64,000 nucleotides of DNA from Siphonodentalium dalli (taxonomy: Eukaryota; Mollusca; Scaphopoda; Gadilida; Siphonodentaliidae), in the NCBI GenBank assembly GCA_032622095.1, contig CP136062.1, positions 136,721,351-136,785,350 on the forward strand. Direction: 5' to 3'. Position numbers and translations under genes: made by a program. Positions 12,212 through 21,861 of this stretch are shown here, piece after piece (position 1 is the stretch's first letter; each line of letters starts with the position of its first letter). Under the pieces are notes generated by a model. It worked only from the letters and a program-made list of their open reading frames with translations. It was not told where the DNA came from and did not search any database.

Positions 12212-12346
12212 AGTTTTTTGAAAAAGTCAACCTATAGTTTGGCAAGGTCGGTTCTACAAAGTGATGTTAGTGCAATATGGCTTATTACTAACACCATTTT
12301 GTAGAACCAACCTCGCCAAACTATAGGTTGAGTTTTTCAAAAAACT
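12212..12346. mobile_element. 135-bp inverted-repeat (hairpin) element
   Basis: The left arm AGTTTTTTGAAAAAGTCAAC, with CCTATAGTTTGGCAAGGTCG following, is inverted on the right and ends TTTTTCAAAAAACT at 12346. The arms are about 58 bp each with a short loop near 12275. No coding capacity, so probably a MITE or foldback unit. Confidence 0.7.
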
Positions 12347-12363
12347 ATTGGCTATATCAATTT

Positions 12364-12718
12364 GTATATGAGACTTGCTGAACAATGTCTTGATCAAGTT
12401 CCAAAACCGGCTATGTCCGCATATTTTGGGTGGAGTTAAGACCCTTAATTAGTTCATTTTTGTGAATTGTCATCAAGTTAACACAATTGCTAGAACATAT
12501 ATCAACATATATCAAGTGATTGATTTTGTTGATATTCAGTATATGAGACTTGCTCAATAATGTCTTATTTGGTTCGAAAACCGGTCAGGTCCTCTTATTG
12601 TGGGAAATAGTTTCACCCGTTAATTTTCATGAATTTTGAGTGCCATAACTTGAACAAATATGTTAACTTTGATCACAATAGCACATTAACTTGTTATCAA
12701 TTTTGATAACAATATAGG
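12364..12718. repeat. Two diverged ~176-bp tandem units
   Basis: TATATGAGACTTGCT followed by AATGTCTT and CCAAAACCGG or CGAAAACCGG occurs at 12364 and again at 12540. The later parts of both units share a GAATT..CAT..AGTT phrase. They are distantly similar to the tandem units at 8658-9100 (TATATGAGTTCAC), so they may be remnants of a related element. Confidence 0.5.
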
Positions 12719-12937
12719 TGGTTCGCAGGGAAATATTTGGTACGTCAGACTTCATCAACAGTGATAGCCAGTCACGATTAATGCATTTTCAATCAAAGCC
12801 CATCTTACGCGTAGCTACTTCACCCCACATATCTAATGTAAATTTCTTGTTCATATTATGTGCCTTCAAAAACAGGAGTTTATCTGATGTTAGAGGCTCA
12901 ATTTCCTGAAATGAGCCAAATTACTTATCTTAGAGCA

Positions 12938-13541
12938 GACGCTGCGATTAAATCGTAAGTGGGGAAAATTGCAGGTGGAGCATCCAATGCGCATACCCAC
13001 GACAATGTCGCAGCCAAATCGTAGCGATCAAGCAATGTTTGATTTTTACCAGGAAAATCGTGGTGTAAACTTGGCAAAACGCGCGATCGTAGCTGTCACA
13101 TGACCATGGTCGCACTGATCATGTGGTAAATACCACGAAAAGAAAAAATTCAAAAATGGCGCAAAGTTCACAAACTTCTTGGACTTACAAAAATGAGGCC
13201 ACATTGGTGGAGATGTGGCACGGTAGGGCGTGCATGCCTATACCACATATCAGCCATCTGCTATGCAGACAAGGAGAAGAGGGCTGTTGAAATTGTGGCA
13301 GCTGTGGAGTTGACAGGTACAAAAATGTCAAAATAAAAAATTATTCAATTTCACTTCAACTTGTTAGTTTAGAAAAGTGAGATACATGCCATGTATATAT
13401 GTATATAATTGCATAATGTGGAGAATGTGATATAATATTTTCCTATCATGTGATCGATCACGTGGATAAAATCGTAGCTGCGGGCAAATCACTTTACTCC
13501 ACCTGCGATTTTCCACACTTACGATTTCAATTGCAGCATCT
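12938..13541. mobile_element. Harbinger-like non-autonomous element (TIRs, DNA-binding ORF remnant)
   Basis: The left end (GACGCTGCGATTAAATCGTAA, then GTGG.GAAAATTGCAGGTGGAG) is inverted at the right end (CTCCACCTGCGATTTTCCAC, then ACTTACGATTTCAATTGCAGC). A short coding remnant lies inside at 13156-13290. The repeated CGTAAGTG and AATCGTAGC words are shared with the TAA-flanked MITE at 16655-16966. Target duplications could not be fixed, so the superfamily is an inference. Confidence 0.55.
13156..13290 (+). pseudogene. Short Myb/SANT- or MADF-like fragment inside the 12938 element
   Basis: An ATG in a good context starts a 44-residue frame, MAQSSQTSWTYKNEATLVEM and onward, before a TGA at 13288-13290. 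The pattern W.....E..LV.MW resembles the first helix of Myb/SANT-type or MADF domains. PIF/Harbinger transposons encode such a protein beside the transposase. The frame is too short for a whole domain and the following sequence is in another frame, so it is a remnant at best. The similarity is weak. Confidence 0.3.
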
Positions 13542-13866
13542 ATGTTGGCACTTAATATGGTCAAGTATTTAAAAATACATCCCTAAAAATCCATAAACTG
13601 ATGATTTTACTAAATTTTTCCCAATTTGTTTCACAAAATTCACCATTTTCTGATTTTTGTTTATAAAAGGTTTATGTGCTTAATCCTGCAAATAAAAATT
13701 ATGTTACAATTGGTTCCATCGTCTTATATTCTGAAAATAATACTCGATCACCATGGAAAGACACCGTGACCTTGTTTGACCTCTCGTGACGGCATCCGCT
13801 CACTTCCGTATATTTCCAGAAGAAGCCAGTGGAATTTTTTAGGTGGATAAAATTAATAGAATTCAA

Positions 13867-14005
13867 GCCTGGAAATCTAATAGCTTGGAGCTTTGAAGGG
13901 TGTGTGTTCCTTGACTCCAATACAAATTTTTTTTTTACCGCCAAACCTGTAGATATAGTAATTTAGGGGCGATAAATCAGATTGTGCATCTTTATTAAAT
14001 GTACA
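13867..14005. repeat. Half copy of the 27102-type MITE
   Basis: The segment contains GAGCTTTGAAGGGTG, then CTTGACTCCAATACAAA, then TAGTAATTTAGGGGCGATAA. The same order appears at 27398-27480 and at 49757-49862. It ends TCAGATTGTGCATCTTTATTAA, comparable to the end of the 49-kb copy. It is one arm of a larger inverted-repeat MITE, and the other arm was not found. Confidence 0.5.
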
Positions 14006-14144
14006 TGTATCCAGTCCAGTGATTACTTGTAATTGGAATTTTTTTTAAATAAACTACCTACCCCCCTATCTTCACATTCTTGAAATCTTTGGTAGGGTCA
14101 TGGGGAAACTAAGATATATTTAAATGTGGCCTAATAAGATTGTA

Positions 14145-14171
14145 TATCTTCCACTCTTTCAGATTTTGAAG
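14145..14171 (+). promoter_or_regulatory. Splice acceptor and short 5' UTR of the opine dehydrogenase exon
   Basis: A pyrimidine-rich stretch (TATCTTCCACTCTTTCAG) ends in AG at 14161-14162, nine bases before the ATG at 14172. This looks like a 3' splice site, so the first exon is probably 5' UTR only and lies upstream at a position I cannot fix. The 14124 ATG, which is in frame, would fall inside the intron. Confidence 0.6.
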
Positions 14172-15377
14172 ATGGGAAGTGATGCGCTGAAGCTTTTGGT
14201 GTGTGGAGGAGGTAATGGTGCGCACACATTGTGTGGTCTGGCTTCCTATCTGGACAAAATTGACTGTCGAGTCCTCACCTTATTTGCAGATGAGGCTGAG
14301 AGATGGAAAGCGGCACTTGTCAACGAGTATATGACAGTTAATAGAAAGAGTCTGAATGGCACTGATACTTCCCTTAAGAGTAAACCAAGTTGTATTACCA
14401 AGGATCCAAAAGATGTTGTCGGCGATAGTGACATTATTATTTTTACCGTTCCATCATTTGCCCACATGGGTTATCTTGAGGCTATTGCACCTTTCATCAA
14501 GCCAGGTACCACGCTTATAGGATTACCGGGGTATCCTGGTTTTGAATTCCAGTGTTATCATGTGTTTAAAGATAGAATGGAAGATCTCGTTATTGTTAAC
14601 TTCGAAACTCTTCCTTGGGCTTGTCGTTTGGAGATATTTGGCAAAGAAGTTTCAATCCATGGAACCAAGGGTCAGATAGGCTGCTCAGTCATCAGACATA
14701 ACTTGGCAAAGAGTGATCCAATTTCAGCTATGCAGGAAGTGTTTGGGGATCAGCCAGTTATCAGAAAGTTCAACAGTTTCATTTCTCCGACCCTCAACTG
14801 CCGCTTCCATTCCCCGATATTATACGGAGCTTGGGGGAAATGGGATGGGAAACCTGTTGATAGGGTTCCATTGATCTATAAGGAAATGTCCGATGCTTCA
14901 GTTGATATGCTGTCAAAAGTTGGAGATGAGTTGGTTCAAATTGGAAAAGCGATATCGACAGCGAAGCCACAAATTGACACCAACGACGTCGCACACTATC
15001 GTGAGTGGTTACGAGATACATATAAAGAATATATCACTGATTTTTCAGACATGCAAAAAATGTTCTGGACAAATTCAGCAACAGAGAAGATCACTCAACC
15101 TATGGTCGAAGTTGGCGAGAACAAGTTTGCTCCAGATTTCAAGAATCGGTACTACGTTGAAGACACCCCATTTAAGATGGTCGTACTACGAGGAATCGCG
15201 GCCTGTGCGGGAGTAGCTACACCCTATACTGATGAGGTCTTGTATTGGTCTCAAAAGGTGATTGGTAAAGAGTATCTTGTTGATGGTCAGCTGATCGGGA
15301 AAGATATGAAGGACACACGGGCTCCACAGGTGTTTGGGATTAACACTCTTGATGAAATCGTCAGGATTAATGGATAA
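14172..15377 (+). CDS. Opine dehydrogenase (octopine/tauropine dehydrogenase family)
   Basis: This 401-residue protein reductively condenses pyruvate with an amino acid, using NADH, to give an opine. The reaction regenerates cytosolic NAD+ in anaerobic muscle. Residues 12-19 (GGGNGAHT) form the Rossmann-fold dinucleotide loop. The NAD domain runs to about residue 200 and the octopine-DH C-terminal domain covers about 205-400. His213, Arg326 and Asp331 (in NRYYVEDTPF) fall where the catalytic/substrate His-Arg-Asp set of scallop octopine dehydrogenase is expected. KEYLVDG and GINTLDE are typical C-terminal blocks. Length matches the ~400-residue family. I chose the Met at 14172 because it begins just before the conserved core and follows a probable splice acceptor; an in-frame ATG lies 48 bases upstream. 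The CDS has no stop or frameshift and lies in one exon. The amino-acid substrate (arginine, taurine, alanine, glycine) cannot be read from sequence. Confidence 0.93.
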   Translation: MGSDALKLLVCGGGNGAHTLCGLASYLDKIDCRVLTLFADEAERWKAALVNEYMTVNRKSLNGTDTSLKSKPSCITKDPKDVVGDSDIIIFTVPSFAHMGYLEAIAPFIKPGTTLIGLPGYPGFEFQCYHVFKDRMEDLVIVNFETLPWACRLEIFGKEVSIHGTKGQIGCSVIRHNLAKSDPISAMQEVFGDQPVIRKFNSFISPTLNCRFHSPILYGAWGKWDGKPVDRVPLIYKEMSDASVDMLSKVGDELVQIGKAISTAKPQIDTNDVAHYREWLRDTYKEYITDFSDMQKMFWTNSATEKITQPMVEVGENKFAPDFKNRYYVEDTPFKMVVLRGIAACAGVATPYTDEVLYWSQKVIGKEYLVDGQLIGKDMKDTRAPQVFGINTLDEIVRING

Positions 15378-15665
15378 CTGAATTTATACTAAAGAGCACA
15401 CTGGGTGTAACATAAAAAAAAACCTGGAATTAGGTTTCCTCAGTAAAGAATATGTTCGTTATAAAACGAAACCAGTCAAGAGTGCCTTATGAATAATTTA
15501 TTCATATACTGGTTCTCCAAGTTCTTGATTTCCTTCTTCTTTATAGATTATGTACCACATTTTCTCAACAGCATGGCTGCATCTAACATGGCATTGCCGT
15601 CAATAAGTTTCACTTGTGCTTTTAGCACGAATGTTAGTGTGATTCACGTAGAAACATTAGGAAAT

Positions 15666-15732
15666 AATAAAAAAAAATGTAAGTTAAACCAAGGCAGTTG
15701 TTACATCTCTGCCGATATCGACAAAGAATAAA
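15666..15732 (+). terminator. Candidate polyadenylation signals of the opine dehydrogenase gene
   Basis: AATAAA occurs at 15666-15671 and 15727-15732, about 290 and 350 bp after the stop codon. These are the first two canonical hexamers downstream. Either could end the transcript. No GU-rich element was clear. Confidence 0.4.
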
Positions 15733-15783
15733 CTCCTTATTGCAAATAATACAGGAACCAGAGTACTAAAGTACGGAATCCGA

Positions 15784-15816
15784 ATCATCTGGATCCTAAA
15801 TTGTGATCCAGATGAT
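15784..15816. repeat. 33-bp hairpin with ATCATCTGGATC arms
   Basis: ATCATCTGGATC and GATCCAGATGAT are exact inverse copies separated by nine bases. The hairpin lies about 400 bp after the dehydrogenase stop and probably beyond the polyA signals. Its function is unknown. Confidence 0.6.
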
Positions 15817-16439
15817 GAGTAGTATACTCAGTATAGCACAACTTTCCGTAAAAAAGCAAATTTATCTACTACAGACGCTTACGACTTTTGGCCTCAATAG
15901 TCTAAACTAGAGCGCATTCTTTGCTTTTGTCTTATCATTATAAAACTGGTATTTTTATCTGGGGGAAACATTCCCACAATTTCCGGCTAATGCGGCTATC
16001 TATATCTTAATAGATTGAGTATGAATGCAGAAATCAATCTAAGAATAGTTTCACGAATTAACCACGCCATCGTTATAGATATTAGTCTGTAGATATAAAA
16101 ACAAATGTCCTTTCATCACATTAATAACAATCCACTACCGACACTTGCATTTATTCCAAATACCGGTAAGCTACCAAAGATTATTTATGCCTAGTTTGAC
16201 CATTCTCAGACTAAGCTATTAAGATCTATATGTCATGATATATTGTCGTTTTTCTAAAAGTTACTAAGATTCATGGAGTTATTATTTATCTTGGAAAGTT
16301 TTATGTTGTTTGTTTCTTCAAAGATGTCCCTTCAGATTTGACGCTAGTAAACTATTACAGTGATGTCCTAAATTACTTGTACTTTACATTGCTTTACCAG
16401 AAAATAATGAAGTGGAATATATGAAACCATTCATATGAA
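15817..16439. other. Gene-free AT-rich DNA
   Basis: No gene or repeat was recognised here. Confidence 0.4.
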
Positions 16440-16463
16440 GTTTCGATGGTTAGCTATCAACAA

Positions 16464-16606
16464 GCCTCAAAATATTGTGCCGGACATTTGCAGAATGAGG
16501 TCCCCAAAGGTTGAATTTAGTGACACTAGCCTGCTTGTTCGTAGCATCACTAAATTCACCCTCTGGGGACCTCATTCTGCAAATGTCCGACATCCTATTT
16601 TGAGGC
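16464..16606. mobile_element. 143-bp inverted-repeat element
   Basis: GCCTCAAAATATTGTGCCGG, then ACATTTGCAGAATGAGGTCC, is inverted at the right end, which finishes TGTCCGACATCCTATTTTGAGGC. The arms are about 65 bp with a loop near 16530. Weak complementarity continues outward (GCTATC / GATATC). It is a typical MITE-sized hairpin without coding capacity. Confidence 0.7.
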
Positions 16607-16654
16607 ATAGATATCAAATTTAAAGAAGGTTTACTAGGTTTTGAATTCTCTTAA

Positions 16655-16966
16655 GTGAATGTTCAGATGACCACGATACAATTGTAAGTGGAGGAATCCA
16701 GGAATATCGTAGGTTGTTCGTAAAGCATGTGATTGACTACCCTGCGATCTTTCCAGCCACGAATTTTACGTACACATGACTGCGATTACGTCGCAAGCGT
16801 AGGTAGCCAAGGATACGCCACAATTTCGCATCTGAAATCAAACAGTGCTTGATATTATTTTTTGACTTACGATATTGTCGTGAGCATGCGCAATCCAACT
16901 ACTGGTTACTTCCTGCGACGGAAATCTATCCACTTACGATTGAATCATGGTCGTCTGAACGTTCAC
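16655..16966. mobile_element. PIF/Harbinger-like MITE with TAA target duplication, 312 bp
   Basis: The terminal inverted repeats start GTGAATGTTCAGATGACC on the left and are mirrored by GTGAACGTTCAGACGACC on the right. They continue through a shared CAATYGTAAGTGGA block. The trinucleotide TAA sits immediately outside both ends (16652-16654 and 16967-16969). A TWA duplication is typical of PIF/Harbinger elements. No transposase is present. The interior shares AATCGTA-type words with the 12938 element. Confidence 0.7.
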
Positions 16967-17291
16967 TAAGACTCTTGAAAAGTGAAAAGATTGTACCCCT
17001 TCATTGCCCCATAGCGGCAAATATTAATGAGTATTATCTGTTGTTCAATGTAACATATTAGATTAGATGATCATTTGGTTTTCTGTGACACCTATGTGTG
17101 GCAAATGATGTTGATCAGAAGCAATTTAGGTTCAAGAAATTCTGAATAATTTGATATTGTTGTCAAATAATTTGTGGCATCTTTAAAGGAACTCCTTCAA
17201 AGTGGGTACATCTGAAATTGACATAAAAGTCTGTAAAATCATCATAAAAAAGGTGGAAAAAAAATTATATACTTTATTTATATTTCTACCG

Positions 17292-17516
17292 TTAACCCTG
17301 TGCCAATGCATTCTCTTATATATACTAGTCTCGATTAGGGAGCCTCACATATATATGAGAATACATTGGCCTAACAATATTAACCTTGACCTTGTAAACC
17401 AGTGCATTCTCTTAAGTATGCGAGGCTCCCTCTGGGAGACTCGAAACTTTAAGAGAATGCACTGGCACAGGATCTTTAATGCTGCACCAGTGCAGCTGCC
17501 ATCATGAAAGGGTTAA
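17292..17516. mobile_element. TTAA-flanked MITE (family M1), copy 1
   Basis: The element is bounded by TTAA (17292-17295 and 17513-17516) and ends ATCATGAAAGGGTTAA. The interior alternates CCAATGCATTCTCTTA with its inverse TAAGAGAATGCACTGG, and includes GGGAGCCTC hairpins. It shares this interior with the copy at 17956-18156. TTAA flanks and CCC/GGG termini suggest mobilisation by a piggyBac-type transposase, which is an inference. Confidence 0.65.
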
Positions 17517-17573
17517 TAATCTTCCAATAACCAGTTTTGTGTTGAAACCATTACAAATTATGTAAACATCCCT

Positions 17574-17665
17574 CATAATTGGCTACTACGGCAATCAGCA
17601 ATGACGAAGCCATTTGCTGAAGCAAACTGGACCCATGGCAATGGTGCCATAGTCGATTGCAAAGC
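17574..17665. repeat. Dispersed repeat pair, copy 1
   Basis: AATCAGCAATGACGAAGCCA through GATTGCAAAGCCAAA recurs with changes at about 20255-20332 (AATCAGCAATGCCGAAGCAA through GATTGCCGAAGCCAAA). The repeat has internal GCTGAAGC/GCAAAC words. It is probably a relic of an element present in two copies. Confidence 0.5.
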
Positions 17666-17955
17666 CAAAAAAAATGAATTGTGAGGGCTGTGTAAACATC
17701 ATCTGTTACAGCAAACTGCTGTTTGCACTATGTACACTTACTTTGAATCAAGCTCTAACATTTTTAGATAAGACATTTAAATCATGAAATCAACATTAGA
17801 AAAGGACAGAGCATCGTAGAAATATTCTTTAAAATACAAATTCTCAACCCAATATTTGAATCACAGTTGCTATTGGTGATGTTTGTTGACAAAACTGTAG
17901 CAATTAATGTTTGCATGATACTGGTGATGTGCAAAATCTTGTTATTGGTCAATTA

Positions 17956-18156
17956 TTAACCCTTCCATGATGGGAGCTTCCTGAAATTTTCCGAAAACCC
18001 TGTGCCAATGCATTCTCTTATACATGCGAGTCACCCCTAGGGAGCCTCGCATATACATGTATAAGAGAATACATTGGCCTAACAATATTTACCTTGATCT
18101 TGAAAGCCAGGATCTTTAATGCTGGACCAAAGCAGTTCCTGTCATGAAAGGGTTAG
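17956..18156. mobile_element. TTAA-type MITE (family M1), copy 2
   Basis: The left end is TTAACCCTTCCATGATGGGA and the right end is TGTCATGAAAGGGTTAG, giving ~16-bp imperfect TIRs. The left TTAA is intact and the right has become TTAG. The interior again contains GCATTCTCTTATACATGCGA and its inverse. It is a shorter sister of the copy at 17292. Confidence 0.65.
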
Positions 18157-18606
18157 TTATGAAAATAAGAACAAAGTCTATCTATATTCTCTTGATAAGG
18201 ATGATTTTACATAGTTTTATTATTCTTCATATGTACCCACTATGAAGCTCTTGATTCACTTTAATAGTGCTATGCATGCGTAAAAAATATACTCTGAAGA
18301 ATGATCTATAAGCTAACATTTACTCATTTATTATGCAGCATTTTTGTTGTAACCTCTACTTGATTACTATTTTAATGTAACCTTCACTTATTTTATTATT
18401 ATGTACTCAGATAATCTCTTCATGAGATAATTTTGCTCATATTTCCCTAATGATGTTGATCAGAAGTAATGTTCATTTTATTTCATGCATGGTTTCTAAA
18501 GGTTAATGATAATCTGACTAATTTCATCAAATTATATGTGGCATCTTTAATAGTGCTGTACCTTTACATACACAATATACTCTGAAACATGATCTGTAAG
18601 CTATTC

Positions 18607-19389
18607 TTAACCCTTTCTATACTGAATGGATTCTCCCATTCAGTTATAAAATTATACATTGGAACAGTCTATTATTGATTTGGAAGAATGTTAAAGGGGT
18701 ACTGTATGCCATTTTCAATAAAAATGACCTAATATCGATAATATACAGAAAAATAAGTAATTTGAGTCAAAGATGTATTCTGTAAACGTTCAGGTTAATA
18801 GGTTATCTTAAAATCAAAGTTAATAATTTGATATAAATTTAATTAATGGCTGGAGCCATAAATTAAATTACGAATTCCGTGTGCAAGACGTAATCAAATT
18901 AATTGAGGGATAGTGGATTGAACAATAAGTGGCACACATGATCGTGTTCAAAAATATGTTGATACGGGACGTAAACTTAAGCCACTCACTTACTAGTGAC
19001 TATACAATAGCTTAAATAAGTATATGGGACTAGTATGCATATAAAATATCATTTATTTGATATATTTGCTTGAAAACTGTACAAAAATTACTCGACAACG
19101 ACCATTCATATTTTCGCATTCCGGCTAATCTGTAACATTAGTTCGTATTCAACAGACTTTCAAATAATGGAAATCTGGTTACCTTATTCTACGACTCGGA
19201 GACTATAGAAACCAACAACATTTCAGTACAGTATCCCTTTAACATGATAAATAAAAGTGCACAAGGCGCCCTATTTTTTTAGGGAAATGTTTAGATAATA
19301 AGTTCAACAAACGACCTGTTTTGTTGAACTTATTATATGAACATTTTGATAACTACTCATGAATGATACTTTAGTATAGAAAGGGTTAG
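18607..19389. mobile_element. TTAA-type MITE (family M2) carrying a nested MITE
   Basis: The left terminus TTAACCCTTTCTATACT is matched by the right terminus AGTATAGAAAGGGTTAG, a 16-bp exact TIR. The left tetranucleotide is TTAA and the right is TTAG. A second MITE (18691-19242) has inserted inside. Near the right end is the hairpin AATAAGTTCAACAAA / TTTGTTGAACTTATT. The host sequence looks like an occupied copy of a local repeat whose unoccupied version lies near 18302-18360. No protein is encoded. Confidence 0.7.
18691..19242. mobile_element. Nested TTAA-flanked MITE, 552 bp
   Basis: The ends are TTAAAGGGGTACTGTA and TACAGTATCCCTTTAA, a 16-bp TIR with one mismatch, both including TTAA. The interior has the hairpin TTTAATTAATGGCTGG / CCATAAATTAAA near 18838-18868. 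The element lies wholly within the 18607 MITE and is therefore the younger insertion. Confidence 0.7.
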
Positions 19390-20963
19390 CATGCATGTAC
19401 TCAATTATAAAGCAGCATCTTATTGTACCCTCTACTTATATCTATTCCAAGGCCACACAAAGTCTATTATCTGTTTCTCGAAGGCTTACTTTTATAAATG
19501 GGCAGACAGGCAGGTTTTTAATTTAATTTTTTATGCCCACAAAATTACCCAGCAGGCAGGTTTTATTGCCAAAATTCCCAGCATGCAGGTTTTTATATGC
19601 TTATTTTCGAATTATCAAAAAACATTGTTGGTGTGAAAAAATGATAGGCAATAGAAATTTAATATTACAATATATTGTACATACAGTTTAAAGAAACAAA
19701 AATAATGTTAATATCATCAGAAATAACACAGAGACGAAGGGAAATATTAGATACAAGTTGATATATTTCTACAATAGCTAAATTTATGGTCAGTAGTTGA
19801 CAGAGACTGCAGATATTGCATTGTGATTCTGAGCGGTAGGATGTTTTATAAATTTGTATTATTGGTGGGCCATAAATAGCAACCATCGGGTCATTGATGA
19901 GTGATGGGGTGGGGGCGGGCTGTCTGAGAAACAGAACTTTTATTTTGTTTGGCCTAATGTAACCTTCGCTTATATTATTATGTACTCAGATAATCTCCAC
20001 ATGTGACTTTAAATTTGCTCAGATTTCCCTGATGAAGGTGTCACCCCCAGCCCCTATTAGTTAAATAAGAACTCCATTATGGCCACTGATGTTCTGAGTT
20101 GAATTGACCATTTCTATAATTACACATACTAAATATGCTCTCACATGTAGTCCACGGGTGAGCATGATGGAACACGTTTATAGGCTAAGACTTGGGAAAT
20201 GTTCCAGTAAAGAATAGGACCATGGTAGTCCTACCTCAAGTACAAGTCTTCTAATCAGCAATGCCGAAGCAATTTGCTAAAGCTAACTGGGCCATGGCAA
20301 AGGGCTGCTGTAGCAGATTGCCGAAGCCAAACAATCTGAATTAAGTGGGCTGTCTTATGTCACAATATGACCATACAGTTGACAATGACAATAAACCCCA
20401 ATTATCTAACTAACAAGCTACTTAAAATTCTTATCTAAATCTCACCTGGTGTTGACACAATCCTGTTAAATGTAACCAAAGTCCATAATTGTCGAAAAAA
20501 TATACAGAAATCGGAATCCAAAACACTTTAATGGCTTGCTGCAGAAGATCTATGTTCTTTGTTGTAGAAATTGTCATTGCACCTGAAAATGATGACCCCG
20601 GGTCCTGGGATATGTGTGTGATTGGCTGCAAGCTCCAGCATTAAAGCAAGCTAATATTATGATTAGTGAATTGGGGGGGTGACACACATCCTAATTTCTC
20701 AGATTTTACATATCATTAAACGTTGTTCTTGTCTTATTGTGATTGCCTCGAATATTTCTTTACCACATATTCATTGACGAATTAATATTCAGATAATGTT
20801 GATATTCAACAAACGTCTGCTTTAATATATTTTTTGAACATGTCTCCAGTTGAGTAATAGCTATACCACTCTGATGACTTATAACTGATGGGGGAAAACG
20901 GTTGTTAGATTTTATCACTGTGGACTGTGGGAAACATTCCCGGTTAAAATTATCTGTCTGAAT
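19390..20963. other. Gene-free DNA with degenerate local repeats
   Basis: Pieces of this stretch repeat parts of 17.1-18.6 kb: ATGTACTCAGATAATCTC occurs at 18401 and 19980, each preceded by TAATGTAACCTTC. The second copy of the 17574 repeat lies at about 20255-20332. Short frames on either strand show no motif. Confidence 0.5.
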
Positions 20964-21405
20964 TTAAAGGCCCGCTTAATTTTCGAGTCACCAATTACTT
21001 TTTTTTACAGTACCTTGATATACAGTTTTAATAATAATCTATGCCATAAAATATGATTAAAATACTATAATTCATCACCATTTGAAACGTCTGTGTCTCA
21101 GAAGATGATGCCCATAGATAAATAGAAAACAGCTGAAATCATAAAAAGATTCTCCCCTTTTTTGCTCCAGAATGATACTAAAAATGTATGTTCAATGCAA
21201 GGGGAATAACTCTATCTTTAAAATATAGAGTTATTCCCCTTCCATTGAATAGTACACTTTTCACAACAAAACAACATGTTCACAGTTTATTACACCAGAT
21301 AAGTTGATAATACAATGTTTTGGAGCTTCCTCTTTCAAATGGTATATCATATGGCATATATCTTATATATGTGATATGTGGTTCGAAAATTACGTGGGAC
21401 TTTAA
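20964..21405. mobile_element. TTAA-flanked MITE (family M3), 442 bp
   Basis: TTAA at 20964-20967 is followed by AGGCCCGCTTAATTTTCGAG. The right end is its inverse (GGTTCGAAAATTACGTGGGAC) followed by TTTAA (TTAA at 21402-21405). A 59-bp hairpin (21191-21249) lies inside. A longer, older relative is at 10317-11633. The TTAA duplication points to the piggyBac type by inference. Confidence 0.7.
21191..21249. repeat. 59-bp hairpin inside the M3 MITE
   Basis: TTCAATGCAAGGGGAATAAC is inverted as GTTATTCCCCTTCCATTGAA with a short AT-rich loop. It may be a separate small palindromic insertion. Confidence 0.7.
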
Positions 21406-21630
21406 TCAATACAGATAGTGTGTGTCGCTTGCATCTGATGCCAAGTTAGAACAAAAGTATTCATTCGAGATTTCGTATGAGGCTTGTCCACAGGGACTTT
21501 TCATCAAGAAAATGAGCCCAAAAAAACACTACATCCGGAACAACCATCTTTCGTTCGTCCGTCCATCCATGCAGATAGGGATGTCGGCATTATGTGTACC
21601 ATACTTGGTATGGGCACATATCGAATTGTG

Positions 21631-21706
21631 TGTGCCACTTTAACAAATTCATCTCTATTGACATGCAATACATAATGTCATTAGAGATAAGTTTGTTAAA
21701 GTGCAC
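21631..21706. repeat. 76-bp hairpin
   Basis: TGTGCCACTTTAACAAATTC and its near inverse AAGTTTGTTAAAGTGCAC flank a short loop with TGACAT/ATGTCA. No coding capacity. Confidence 0.65.
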
Positions 21707-21740
21707 GTTTTAATTTTGATTACAGTCTCCTTTTAAGAAA

Positions 21741-21861
21741 TGAATATAGTTTGAGTATGTTTTATTGAAGATATAGTGGTGTGACTGTTGGGAACGCTAA
21801 ATGTGCTCCAATGTCCACAGTGACGTACCCCTCAATAAAACACACTAAAACTACATTCATA
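21741..21861. repeat. 121-bp inverted repeat
   Basis: TGAATATAGTTTGAGTATGT, then TTTATTGAAG, is inverted as CAATAAAACACACTAAAACT and ACATTCAT at the right. The arms are about 30 bp and separated by about 60 bp. Confidence 0.6.

Noticed and set aside
14124..14171. In-frame ATG 48 bp upstream of the dehydrogenase start
   Set aside because: It would place a hydrophobic, non-conserved extension before the Rossmann fold, and a good splice acceptor lies between it and the ATG at 14172.
14893..15216. Alternative-frame and antisense open frames inside the dehydrogenase
   Set aside because: They are shadows of the conserved CDS and carry no motifs.
14172..15377. Bacterial origin or contamination of the opine dehydrogenase
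   Set aside because: The protein has the residues and length of invertebrate enzymes, a eukaryotic splice acceptor precedes it, polyA signals follow, and the neighbours are animal-type repeats.
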